This document shows, in pieces, positions 1 to 7,766 of a stretch of 64,000 nt of DNA. Position 1 is the stretch's first letter. Each line of letters opens with the position of its first letter. A program made the translations under genes and the position numbers. The stretch lies in NCBI RefSeq assembly GCF_004366035.1, contig NZ_SOEE01000003.1, forward strand, positions 461,840 through 525,839, read 5' to 3'. A model generated the notes under the pieces. It made no database searches. It was not told the origin of the DNA and saw nothing but the letters and a program-made list of their open reading frames with translations. Source of the stretch: Cytobacillus oceanisediminis (lineage in GTDB: Bacteria; Bacillota; Bacilli; Bacillales; Cytobacillaceae).

Positions 1-1
1 A

Positions 2-226
2 ATATGGATATCTAATATTTTATCGAGGCATTCAGAGTATTACACTTTAAAGCTTGAGGCGAACACCGTTTACTATTTAGAAAACTTGGTGAGAAAGTAT
101 GTCTATGAAGAACGAGAAAAGATTAAGAAGAACAAGCGATTAAAACAGAAAATTTTAGTTATACTAAATTTCCTTATAGAAAAGGGTTCTACAGTAAGTT
201 ATATTCTTAGGGAGAATATTATTTAG
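2..226 (+). CDS. C-terminal part of an unrecognised protein (cut by window edge)
   Basis: An open frame runs from the window edge to a TAG at 224-226 and gives 74 residues with no stop. It is rich in Lys, Glu and Leu and is probably helical. It ends in a hydrophobic segment followed by a charged tail (ILRENII). A strong intrinsic terminator follows about 125 bp downstream, which fits a real gene end. The N-terminus lies outside the window, so no family can be assigned. Confidence 0.45.
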   Translation: MWISNILSRHSEYYTLKLEANTVYYLENLVRKYVYEEREKIKKNKRLKQKILVILNFLIEKGSTVSYILRENII

Positions 227-352
227 ATTGACGAAATTATACTTAAGCAGAAATTGAGCATTATTATTAATTAAAAACCGCGTATTATACAGTAAGGTAA
301 TCCTTATTATGAGTTTAAGATAAACACCACTAGATCCATATGCTATAAAAAG

Positions 353-385
353 GCATCAGTAAATTTGTCTACTGATGCTTTTTTT
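353..385 (+). terminator. Intrinsic terminator
   Basis: The arms GCATCAGTA and TACTGATGC form a perfect 9-bp stem with an 8-nt loop, followed by seven T. It would end the transcript of the partial gene at the window start. Confidence 0.85.
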
Positions 386-494
386 GCCTTTTAAATAACT
401 ACGCTGAACAGTATCAATAGTTTTTGGTTATTCAAATAGATAGGAGAAATAATGAAGATATGGATTTATTAAATGATGATTACAGCCAAGAGAT

Positions 495-566
495 TTTACC
501 ACCCTTGCCATCTTTTTTACCATCCTTCCGCCAAGGAATTTACCACGCTACGCTAACACGTTTACC
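495..566 (-). repeat. Four GGTAAA repeats at 21-23 bp spacing (IS21 end)
   Basis: On the plus strand TTTACC occurs at 495-500, 516-521, 539-544 and 561-566. The steps are 21, 23 and 22 bp, about two helical turns each. Read on the minus strand each is GGTAAA, usually preceded by T or TG. IS21-family ends are known to carry multiple repeats thought to bind the transposase. Placement outside the istB remnant supports that reading. Confidence 0.5.
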
Positions 567-575
567 AATGGATAA

Positions 576-619
576 AAAAGCCCTACAGATTAACATTCTA
601 GTAATCTGATAGGGCTTTT
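576..619 (-). terminator. Intrinsic terminator of the IS21 remnant genes
   Basis: The stem is AAAAGCCCTACAGATTA paired with TAATCTGATAGGGCTTTT, with one bulged base. On the minus strand it is followed by TTTTTT. It lies just behind the small minus-strand ORF. Confidence 0.75.
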
Positions 620-631
620 ATTATTAACTAA

Positions 632-844
632 CTACTTAGAGTGATTACTGAAGTAATCGAAGATTATCTTTCTAGTCCCTTCAAATATATCTTGCTCAGT
701 CCAGCTATAAGGAACAGGTTCCTCGCCGTATACCTTTAAAAGCCTTTCATTTAGTTCCTTTGGGAAAGGAATCCAGGTTTTGTAACCCACCCAATAATAG
801 TATTCTTCAATCTTCTGAATCTCTTTAGGGGTTAATGTGGCCAT
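632..844 (-). CDS. Small protein downstream of istB, unknown function
   Basis: The ORF encodes 70 residues rich in Glu, Lys, Tyr and Trp, with no membrane segment. It starts at ATG 844, only 7 bp behind the stop of the istB remnant, with a modest AGGTAA-type ribosome binding site. A terminator follows directly. It sits between istB and the repeat-bearing IS end, so it looks like an accessory ORF of the element and not a chromosomal gene. I do not recognise the family. The reading frame is intact although istB beside it is broken. Confidence 0.5.
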   Translation of the reverse strand: MATLTPKEIQKIEEYYYWVGYKTWIPFPKELNERLLKVYGEEPVPYSWTEQDIFEGTRKIIFDYFSNHSK

Positions 845-851
845 ATTAAGG

Positions 852-1559
852 TTACCTGCCTAACCCATGACGCTCACGCATAGAAACTTCTCCATCTAGT
901 AGAATTTGATAGGAGTCATGAATAATACGATCTAAGATTGCTTCCGCAATCGTTTCATTTCCTAGCTTTAAATGCCATCCACTAGGATCAATCTGTGAAC
1001 AGAATATAGTGGACCCCACCTTATGACGAGCTTCTGTAATTTCCAAGAGGATTGCTGCTTCATCCGTTGTTAAATCTGTTAATAGCCACTCATCTAGGAT
1101 AAGGAGGTCTACTTTCGTATATTTTTTTATGCTCTTCCGATAACTTCCGTCTGCTGCTAATTTAGCGAGTGACAGCTCATTCAGTAATTCTGGTAACCGA
1201 ATATATTTAACGTTAAAAACTGCCGACAAGCAGATACTCCGAAGGCAGTAGCTAAGAATGACTTTTCTGAACCAGTAGGTCCTTTTAATATAATGTTGTG
1301 ACTATCCAGAATATAAGTACAACTAGCAAACTTCAAAATCAACTCTTTGTTTAGTCTTCGATCCTCATGATATTCTAGGTCTTCAATACAAGCATTGGAG
1401 TTAAGAAAAGTCGCAGTCTTGATTAGGCGTTGAAGCTTATTACTCTTTCTGCGGGCATGTTCTAAATCGACAAGTAAACTAAATCGATCTTGAAAGTTAT
1501 TTTTGAAATTCTTTATTCGCTGCTTGTTCCTTATAGGCTTCTGCCATTGTAATTTGCAT
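852..1559 (-). pseudogene. istB-type IS21 helper ATPase, frameshifted
   Basis: Joining three frames on the minus strand gives a recognisable IstB-like protein: an N-terminal helical part, a Walker A region reading GPTGSEKS, and the C-terminal part LLILDEWLL (Walker B) through HGLGR. The intact C-terminal frame covers 852-1229. The Walker A part lies in another frame, joined near 1220-1229 (CRQF). A further shift or stop lies near 1495-1510, just behind the start MQITMAEAY at 1559. The Walker A Gly before Lys is replaced by Glu, which should abolish ATP binding. The product is almost certainly not made. Its partner istA is absent. Confidence 0.8.
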
Positions 1560-1850
1560 GAAAAATTTGTTTACTCTTATAAAATTTTACATATATTATA
1601 TTTAGATCATTAAAACGATTCCAACCACCGGTATCAGAAGGATCATTTTAGCCAGTTTAAATAATTTAAATGCAATTGCATGAGCTTATTTCAAATAGAA
1701 AAATTAATAATCTACAATTAAATACCACCCGCAACAATATAGTGTGTGGTATTTTGTCAAGATTTTCTTATATGAAATTACTCCCTCCTACTCAATATCA
1801 TCTAAATGCCTTACAATAATGGTAATGATATACAGGAGGGAATAACTAAC
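1560..1850. other. Intergenic region with one hairpin (1721-1754)
   Basis: There is no coding frame of note. AATACCAC (1721-1728) pairs with GTGGTATT (1745-1752) and is followed by TT, a weak terminator-like hairpin. A promoter for the helicase gene presumably lies here, but no convincing -35/-10 pair was found. Confidence 0.4.
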
Positions 1851-4739
1851 ATGTCAACTTTCATCAAAAGTTTAGAAGATTCCTTGTATAAAGGATTTAT
1901 TGATCAAGATAGGATAATCAAGGGTAAGTATCCTCCTAAATTACTAGTGAATAATAGTAATAAAAATGAGTATGTATTAAATTCGATACACGAAGAGCTA
2001 GAGCAATGTGAATCATTTATTTTTTCTGTTGCTTTTATTACAGAAAGTGGGTTAGCAACTTTAAAGTCCTATTTATGGGATCTTAGGCAAAAAGGGATTG
2101 GAGGGCGTATTTTGACATCTACTTTTCTAAGCTTTAATCATCCTAAAGTTTTTAGGGAATTAATGAAGATTGAAAATGTAGAGGTTAGATTAACGGATAT
2201 AAAAGGTTTCCATTCAAAGGGATATATCTTTAAACAAAAAACCCATTTTTCTTTAATAGTAGGAAGTTCTAACTTAACTTCTAATGCATTAAAGGTGAAT
2301 TACGAATGGAATGTAAAGCTGACCTCACATGAAAATGGAGAATTCATTCACCATTTTCAGCAGCAATTTGAGGATGTCTGGGGAAAGGCATCACCGCTCA
2401 CTGAGAATTGGATTAATCGCTATGAGGAATTGTATACGCCTTTGGTAAACAGTAAGATTATTGATCGAATTGGAGAAGCTTCTTCTCAATATGCTGGCAA
2501 TGCGATTGAGGATGCACTTAAAATCATTCCAAATAAAATGCAGCAAGCTGCCTTGGAACAAATTCAAGCTTTAAGAGGGGAAGGCAAGCAAAAAGGATTA
2601 ATTATATCTGCAACTGGTACAGGTAAAACATATTTGTCTGCATTTGATGTACGGAGGTTTACTCCTAAACGAATGCTTTTTATCGTCCATCGTGAACAAA
2701 TATTAAATAAAGCAAAGGAAGACTTTAGAAGGATCCTTGGTGGTCTTGAAGAAGACTTTGGTATTCTTTCTGGTACGACTCGTCAAAAGAATGCTAGATA
2801 TTTATTTGCTACAATACAATCAATCTCTAAAGAAGAGCACTTGTCTTCGTTTGCTAAAGATCACTTTGAATATATTTTAATAGATGAGGTACATAAAGCG
2901 GGAGCAGGCTCTTACCAAAAAGTTATGGAGTACTTTACTCCTCAATTTATGATGGGAATGACTGCAACTCCGGAACGAACAGATCATTTTAACATCTTTG
3001 AGCTATTTGATTATAACATTGCATATGAGATTCGTTTACAGGAGGCACTTGAAGAAGATATGCTTTGTCCCTTCCATTACTTTGGTGTAACTGACTTTGA
3101 GTATGATGGGAAATTAATTGATGATGCTTCAAAATTGAGTGAATTGGTAACAGAAGAACGAGTTAAGCATATTATTGATAAAATTAATTATTATGGTGCT
3201 TCTGGAGAAAAGGTCAGAGGGCTAATGTTTTGTAGTCGTAAGGATGAAGCAAAAGAATTATCCCTCTTGCTAAATGAAAAAGGCTTCAATACCGTCGTAT
3301 TGACAGGAGAGGATTCCCAGGAAGAGAGAGAAGGGAGGGTAAATCAATTAGAAGCTGGCACAATCGATTATATTCTTACTGTCGATATATTCAATGAGGG
3401 AATTGATATTCCGAGTATAAATCAAGTCGTGATGCTAAGACAAACGAAATCAAGTATAATTTTTATTCAGCAATTAGGTAGGGGATTACGCAAACACGAT
3501 ACTAAAGAGTTTGTTACTATCATTGATTTTATTGGTAACTATAAAAGTAACTTTTTAATACCTATTGCTCTCTCAGGTGATAAATCTGTAAATGAAGATA
3601 CAACACGCAGATATACTAAAAATACCAGTTTTATTAAGGGAGTTTCAACGGTTAACTTTGAAGAGGTAGCAAGGAAAAGAATTTTTGATGCAATTAATGA
3701 TATGGGATCCCAGACAAAAAGGTTATTAAAGGATGCTTATTTAGAATTAAAGAATAAGATTGGCCGCGTTCCAAAATTAGTTGATTATAGAACCTATAAC
3801 TCAATCGATCCAAATGTAATTATTAATGAATATGCAACTTACCCTAAATTTTTAAAGATAGTAGATAAGATTTCTACAAGTTTTTCTGAATACGAATTAA
3901 AAGTGATTAGTATGCTGTCAATCGAAGTGATGAATGGCAAAAGACTCCATGAGATTATCTTGTTAAAAGAAATATTATTAAATGGGGAAATAACCGTTCA
4001 AGACTACCTGAATGTCTTAAAAGAGAATAACTGCTATGTTGACGAAAATACTTTAAAATCCGTTGAGCGTATATTTAACTTATCCTTTTTTACAAAAACG
4101 GACCAAGCTAAATATGGTGAAGAAGAAATTATTGTATTGGAAAACGGAAGCTATAAATTCGGAGAAAAAACAAACAATTCCATTATTAACAATAAGGAAT
4201 TTGAATTACATTTACGTGATATTTGTGATACTGCGTTCGAGATTAGTAAAAGATACATTAGTAATGAGCCATTAAAGCTGTACGAAAAATACTCGAAAAA
4301 AGACGTGTGTAGGCTATTAAATTGGGAGAATGATGAAAAAGGAACTATGTATGGGTATAAAACAAAGCACGGTACTTGCCCTATCTTTATCACTTACCAT
4401 AAAGATGAATCAGTTGAGGCGAGCATTGCCTACGAAGATGCTCTCATTAATCAAGAGACACTACTGTGGTTTTCTAGAAATAGCCGCGTGATTGAATCGA
4501 AAGAATTGCAGCCGATTATTCATGCTGAGGAACGAGGTATTGAAATTCATATCTTTATAAAAAAAGACGATGATGAAGGTACAGATTCATACTATCTCGG
4601 AAAAGCTTCACCTATTATTGACACTGTCACACAAACAACCATTAATACTGACAATGGGGAAAAACCAATAGTCAATATGAATATGATCATGGAAACCCCA
4701 GTTGAATATAATATGTATAAATACCTTACTGCTGAATAA
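1851..4739 (+). CDS. PLD-like nuclease/DEAD-box helicase/DUF3427 fusion protein
   Basis: The protein has 962 residues. I chose ATG 1851 over the upstream ATG 1806 because CAGGAGGG lies at 1833-1840 with ideal spacing. An N-terminal phospholipase-D-like domain (about 30-200) has HSKG at about 121 and GSSNLT at 138, an HxK-type motif. An SF2 helicase core follows: Walker A ATGTGKT (about 254-260), a DEVH box (345-348), GMTATPE (369) and the arginine-finger motif QQLGRGLR (540-547). The C-terminal third has the features of DUF3427. Such fusions are typical of defence islands and restriction-like systems. The PLD domain would cut or bind nucleic acid while the helicase translocates. A Nudix gene lies convergently behind it, a pairing often seen for this class. 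The specific activity is unknown. Confidence 0.85.
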   Translation: MSTFIKSLEDSLYKGFIDQDRIIKGKYPPKLLVNNSNKNEYVLNSIHEELEQCESFIFSVAFITESGLATLKSYLWDLRQKGIGGRILTSTFLSFNHPKVFRELMKIENVEVRLTDIKGFHSKGYIFKQKTHFSLIVGSSNLTSNALKVNYEWNVKLTSHENGEFIHHFQQQFEDVWGKASPLTENWINRYEELYTPLVNSKIIDRIGEASSQYAGNAIEDALKIIPNKMQQAALEQIQALRGEGKQKGLIISATGTGKTYLSAFDVRRFTPKRMLFIVHREQILNKAKEDFRRILGGLEEDFGILSGTTRQKNARYLFATIQSISKEEHLSSFAKDHFEYILIDEVHKAGAGSYQKVMEYFTPQFMMGMTATPERTDHFNIFELFDYNIAYEIRLQEALEEDMLCPFHYFGVTDFEYDGKLIDDASKLSELVTEERVKHIIDKINYYGASGEKVRGLMFCSRKDEAKELSLLLNEKGFNTVVLTGEDSQEEREGRVNQLEAGTIDYILTVDIFNEGIDIPSINQVVMLRQTKSSIIFIQQLGRGLRKHDTKEFVTIIDFIGNYKSNFLIPIALSGDKSVNEDTTRRYTKNTSFIKGVSTVNFEEVARKRIFDAINDMGSQTKRLLKDAYLELKNKIGRVPKLVDYRTYNSIDPNVIINEYATYPKFLKIVDKISTSFSEYELKVISMLSIEVMNGKRLHEIILLKEILLNGEITVQDYLNVLKENNCYVDENTLKSVERIFNLSFFTKTDQAKYGEEEIIVLENGSYKFGEKTNNSIINNKEFELHLRDICDTAFEISKRYISNEPLKLYEKYSKKDVCRLLNWENDEKGTMYGYKTKHGTCPIFITYHKDESVEASIAYEDALINQETLLWFSRNSRVIESKELQPIIHAEERGIEIHIFIKKDDDEGTDSYYLGKASPIIDTVTQTTINTDNGEKPIVNMNMIMETPVEYNMYKYLTAE

Positions 4740-4744
4740 GGTGA

Positions 4745-4778
4745 AAATAGTCTTCTTAGATGAGAAGACTATTTTTTT
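4745..4778. terminator. Bidirectional terminator between helicase and Nudix genes
   Basis: AAATAGTCTTCT (4745-4756) pairs perfectly with AGAAGACTATTT (4763-4774) around a 6-nt loop. T runs lie on both strands. It overlaps the last codons of the Nudix gene. Confidence 0.85.
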
Positions 4779-5166
4779 CTTGGATCAATTGTTCAACCGC
4801 GGGTATATCTGCTGGTGCCCAAACTAGAGATTTTAGATTTTCTCGTTTAAACCAGACAAGCTTAGAATGCTCAGTTGCAGTTGGTGTTCCTTCAATTAAT
4901 TTTGCTTTTATTGCAATTAAATTAATAGTGAAATTATCGTATTCATGTGTATGATCATTAAATATTCCTTCTGTATGTATGACGCAATTCATTTCTTCTT
5001 TAATTTCTCTTTTTAACGCTTCGTAAAGGTCTTCACCTTTCTCTACCTTACCGCCAGGAAACTCCCACATATTTGGAATACTCATTTCTGGGGACCTTAA
5101 GGCACATAAAATTTCATTTTCATCATTTTCAATGATCGCTGCTACAACCTTGATTGCTTTTTTCAC
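4756..5166 (-). CDS. Nudix hydrolase, MutT-like (deoxy)nucleoside triphosphate pyrophosphohydrolase
   Basis: The protein has 136 residues, the usual length of MutT/NudG-type enzymes. The Nudix box starts at GGKVEKGEDLYEALKREIKEE, with the catalytic REIKEE core intact. The Gly usually found after EEx is Asn here. A Trp-Glu-Phe-Pro-Gly-Gly motif precedes the box, as in MutT-type proteins. GTG 5166 is the start, with GGAGGAC about 7 bp upstream. The enzyme should hydrolyse (d)NTPs to the monophosphate and pyrophosphate. It lies tail to tail with the PLD-helicase gene and may belong to the same functional unit, possibly cleansing or signalling with nucleotides. Its substrate cannot be read from the sequence. 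Confidence 0.85.
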   Translation of the reverse strand: MKKAIKVVAAIIENDENEILCALRSPEMSIPNMWEFPGGKVEKGEDLYEALKREIKEEMNCVIHTEGIFNDHTHEYDNFTINLIAIKAKLIEGTPTATEHSKLVWFKRENLKSLVWAPADIPAVEQLIQEKNSLLI

Positions 5167-5298
5167 TTTTGTCCTCCAATTTATATATTTTCTTTTATAC
5201 TTGCTTTAAGTTTAAAGAAATATAAATAAGTTGTAAACATAATGATGGATACGAAATTTTTATCAAGTTGTTATATAGAAGAGACTTCAGAGAATTGA

Positions 5299-5752
5299 GT
5301 ATTATCCTACCCGCGTAAGGAAAAGCTTCTTCAAGAATACCAGAAATTAAAACTCGAATTAGGCAGAAGACCCACTTATTTGGAACTTCATCTAAAAGGT
5401 GATGCTGACTCTGTTCAGTATAAGCACGAATTCAAATCTTATCACGGTTTCCTGGCATGGGCAGACGAGTTAGATGAAAGTGAAAAGATGGCCGGAGCAT
5501 TGATATGATCCTATTACTCCAGAAAAGGCAGCACCGTTTTTCCATCACTATTTAATAGAGAAAGAACACTGGAAAAGAATAGACTTCTATGACAAAGCAT
5601 CTAAAATGTTATGGGATTATAATAAAGCAGGGGTAAGCAGTTTGATCAGCCGGATGCCTATGAGTAAATGGAACGGTAGTTCAAAAGGGTTAATTAGTTT
5701 TGAGGATGGTATTTTCAAGCTAGAGTTCAATGTACGATTCTTAATTTATTGA
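5299..5752 (+). pseudogene. Decayed C-terminal fragment of a second helicase of the same class
   Basis: Frame 5299-5508 reads KLLQEYQKLKLELGRRPTYL and continues for 60 residues to a TGA. The frame one base over then reads DPITPEKAAPFFHHYLIEKE onward to a TGA at 5750-5752. The first part resembles the intact helicase around residue 638 (ELKNKIGRVPKLVDY followed by an Asp- and Phe-rich stretch). The helicase core is missing entirely. One frameshift near 5504 and lack of a start codon mark it as a remnant. The homology is judged by eye and is weaker outside the first 60 residues. Confidence 0.55.
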
Positions 5753-5856
5753 TGAGTTGCCCTTCCGCTCAAAAGGCCAATGTAATCGGTACTGACAGAT
5801 CCCTTTCGTCCATTCATATAAAATATTATTATCATCTTTATCTTATTAAAAATATG

Positions 5857-5890
5857 AAAGAACCGTCCATTTGTGATCGGTTCTTTCTTT
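5857..5890. terminator. Hairpin terminator
   Basis: AAAGAACCG pairs with CGGTTCTTT around a 12-nt loop, then CTTT. It could end the decayed helicase transcript or act on the minus strand. Confidence 0.6.
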
Positions 5891-6067
5891 ATTCCTGATA
5901 GGTAGTGAAATAAAGCAGGTCTTCTTGTCATTTTAAACTAAGGTAAAGTTTTGCATGAATACCTGTTCAATATAAGATTAAACTCAACACTAGGTAACCT
6001 ATCAATAAATTGTTTAGCTTTAAAGGAATGTGGAAGGAATAAAGATGAAAAAGGAAGGAGCTTAATA

Positions 6068-6622
6068 ATGAATAGAAAAAGAAAAACCACAGAAGAAACC
6101 AAGATAAGCGGGACTGATAAAACAATAATCGATTTCTGGAACTGGGGATTTTCTGATTTGCTAAGCAACTCCTTAAGAGGTATATTTGCAGAGTTTTTGG
6201 TGGGAAATGCTCTAGACTGTCTAAATGAATCAAGAGTTGAGTGGGATACGTATGATCTAGTTTATCGAGGGAAAAAGATTGAAGTGAAATCTGCTGCATA
6301 TGTACAGTCCTGGCATACTGACACATTTTCAAAAATCAGCTTTAACATTGGGGTAAAAAGAGAATATAGTTATACGACCCGGAAATATAGTACAGAGATG
6401 AAAAGACACGCTGATATTTACGTCTTTTGTTTATTGAAGGAAAAAGATATTGATACTCTTGATCCATTGGATATGAGTCATTGGGAGTTTTACATTGTCT
6501 TGACTAAGAAATTAGATGAACGTTTTCCGAGTCAAAAATCAATTAGTCTATCTTCTTTAAGTAAAATGGCAAAACCGGTCAAATATGGTGAAATAAAGCT
6601 AAAGATAGATGGGATTACTTAA
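6068..6622 (+). CDS. PD-(D/E)XK nuclease-like protein, unknown role
   Basis: The protein has 184 residues. I chose ATG 6068 over an upstream ATG at 5951 because AAGGAAGGAG lies at 6051-6060 with 7-bp spacing. A central stretch reads DLVYRGKKIEVKSAAYVQSW. A conserved Asp followed after about 11 residues by E-V-K is the core of PD-(D/E)XK nuclease folds. The preceding Glu of an N-terminal helix is also present (RGIFAEFLVG). The family is seen as small stand-alone proteins near restriction or helicase genes. Its place behind a helicase, a Nudix gene and a helicase remnant suggests a worn defence or restriction island. The catalytic assignment is inference. Confidence 0.55.
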   Translation: MNRKRKTTEETKISGTDKTIIDFWNWGFSDLLSNSLRGIFAEFLVGNALDCLNESRVEWDTYDLVYRGKKIEVKSAAYVQSWHTDTFSKISFNIGVKREYSYTTRKYSTEMKRHADIYVFCLLKEKDIDTLDPLDMSHWEFYIVLTKKLDERFPSQKSISLSSLSKMAKPVKYGEIKLKIDGIT

Positions 6623-6667
6623 ATATTCATTGGATTAATTTTTTCAAAAAGTCAGCTATAAAAATAT

Positions 6668-6716
6668 GTGCCTGTTCCCAAAGTTTGTAATGCTTTTCGT
6701 TACTGGGGGCAGGCAC
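6668..6716. repeat. REP-like palindrome (GTGCCTG family)
   Basis: GTGCCTGTTCCCA pairs with TGGGGGCAGGCAC around a loop of about 23 nt. Related copies are at 17169 (left half only) and 48381. It may also act as a terminator for the gene ending at 6622, although few T follow. Confidence 0.6.
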
Positions 6717-7168
6717 TATTTTAAACAGGTTTATAAAAGTATTTAACTTTTGTACAGAGTATATTAAATATTATATTCCTCCCACTTTTCCATGTACTCC
6801 TGCCTAATTTCCGAAAGTGCTTTACCGTTTTTTTATGAATGGCAAATACGTAATTCCCGGATATCTTATAAAAGTAGTAAACCTCCCTTTTTCTGGGGTG
6901 TTTCTAACCAACTCCATATTTTGAGAGTCAATTCTTATAACTATTTTATTTTTCACAATCGAAAGTGTCACAAATGGAATCCTAGCATCGTTATATTTAT
7001 GAACCTGGACTAAGGAGGGAGATGCAACAAATCAAGGGAGAATGCTAAACAGAAAAAGATGGCAGCTATGAACATTAAATAAGCTTAAGTTTGGCGGCCA
7101 AAGAGTTATATTCTTAGATTACATGCTAAAAGAAAATAAAATTATAAACGAAAAGGGGTACAACAATA
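6717..7168. other. Leader region of the AhpD-like gene
   Basis: It contains the ECF41-type promoter at 6966-6992 and otherwise no supported gene. From the predicted start near 7000 the transcript would have a leader of about 165 nt. AAGGAGGG at 7012-7019 sits before an eight-codon ATG frame, probably not used because the spacing is too short. Confidence 0.4.
6966..6992 (+). promoter_or_regulatory. ECF41-type sigma factor promoter
   Basis: TGTCACA (6966-6972), a 16-nt spacer, then CGTT (6989-6992). From memory the ECF41 target consensus is TGTCACA-N16-CGTC, so only the last base differs. The site lies upstream of the AhpD-like gene, and the ECF41 sigma gene is the next gene downstream on the opposite strand. 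Confidence 0.7.
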
Positions 7169-7645
7169 ATGACACAACGTATTAATTACATGCAGCAATC
7201 TCCGGAATTTGTTAACAATATGATGGCACTGAGCAATGCAGAGAAGGAAAGTTCAATTGAGGAAAAAATCCGTCATCTCGTCCACATTAGAGCTTCCCAA
7301 ATGAATGGATGCGGATTTTGCCTGGATATGCATATCAAGGAGGCAAAAATCCATGGCGAGAGAGAGCTTCGCCTTTATCATATCCCGATTTGGCGCGAAT
7401 CTACTCTATTTAGCCCACGCGAACGGGCAGCGCTTGAATGGACAGAGATTTTGACTAAGCTGCCGGCACACGGTGTTCCTGATGATATTTATGACAGTGT
7501 TCGTGAGCACCTATCAGAAAAAGAACTATCAGATCTTACCTTCTCTATCATGGCAATTAATGCCTGGAACCGTATCAGCATAGCTTTCAAAACGGTACCG
7601 GGTTCTGCTGACGCAGCTTTTGGATTGACTAAAGCGGGACTATGA
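7169..7645 (+). CDS. Carboxymuconolactone decarboxylase/AhpD-like peroxidase family protein
   Basis: The protein has 158 residues. The AhpD-type redox motif is present as GCGFCLDMH with Cys48, Cys51 and His55, preceded by RASQMN as in CMD-domain alkylhydroperoxidases. ATG 7169 follows AAAAGGGG with good spacing. Proteins of this family with a CxxC motif act in peroxide defence. Genes encoding CMD proteins, oxidoreductases or epimerases are the standard genomic partners and targets of ECF41 sigma factors, and both the promoter and the sigma gene are present here. The natural substrate is unknown. Confidence 0.85.
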   Translation: MTQRINYMQQSPEFVNNMMALSNAEKESSIEEKIRHLVHIRASQMNGCGFCLDMHIKEAKIHGERELRLYHIPIWRESTLFSPRERAALEWTEILTKLPAHGVPDDIYDSVREHLSEKELSDLTFSIMAINAWNRISIAFKTVPGSADAAFGLTKAGL

Positions 7646-7693
7646 GCGGTATAAACCCGTAATTATCATGGGCTTCTGCAGTTTAATCTATAC

Positions 7694-7733
7694 AAAAAAG
7701 ACCGGTAAGATGGAAGTGACCATCTTATCGGTC
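7694..7733 (-). terminator. Terminator of the ECF41 sigma gene
   Basis: GACCGGTAAGATGG (7700-7713) pairs with CCATCTTATCGGTC (7720-7733), with one GT pair. On the minus strand it is followed by TTTTTT (7694-7699). It can also stop the plus-strand gene weakly. Confidence 0.85.
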
Positions 7734-7766
7734 TCCGTATAAATAGAACCCGGATGTAGTCTTTGT

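Larger units (their letters stand above)
490..1559 (-). mobile_element. Decayed IS21-family element (right part only)
   Basis: The stretch contains an istB-type helper ATPase pseudogene on the minus strand, a small ORF behind it, and a set of regularly spaced GGTAAA repeats at the outer end. IS21 elements carry istA-istB and multiple terminal repeats. No istA reading frame is visible upstream of istB (1560-1850), so the left part has been lost. The exact left boundary cannot be placed. Confidence 0.6.

Noticed and set aside
424..609. 61-codon plus-strand frame
   Set aside because: It runs through the repeat ladder and terminator of the IS21 remnant and has no ribosome binding site at its start.
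6792..7013. 73-codon plus-strand frame in front of the AhpD-like gene
   Set aside because: No good ribosome binding site, and it overlaps the ECF41 promoter; the composition looks noncoding.
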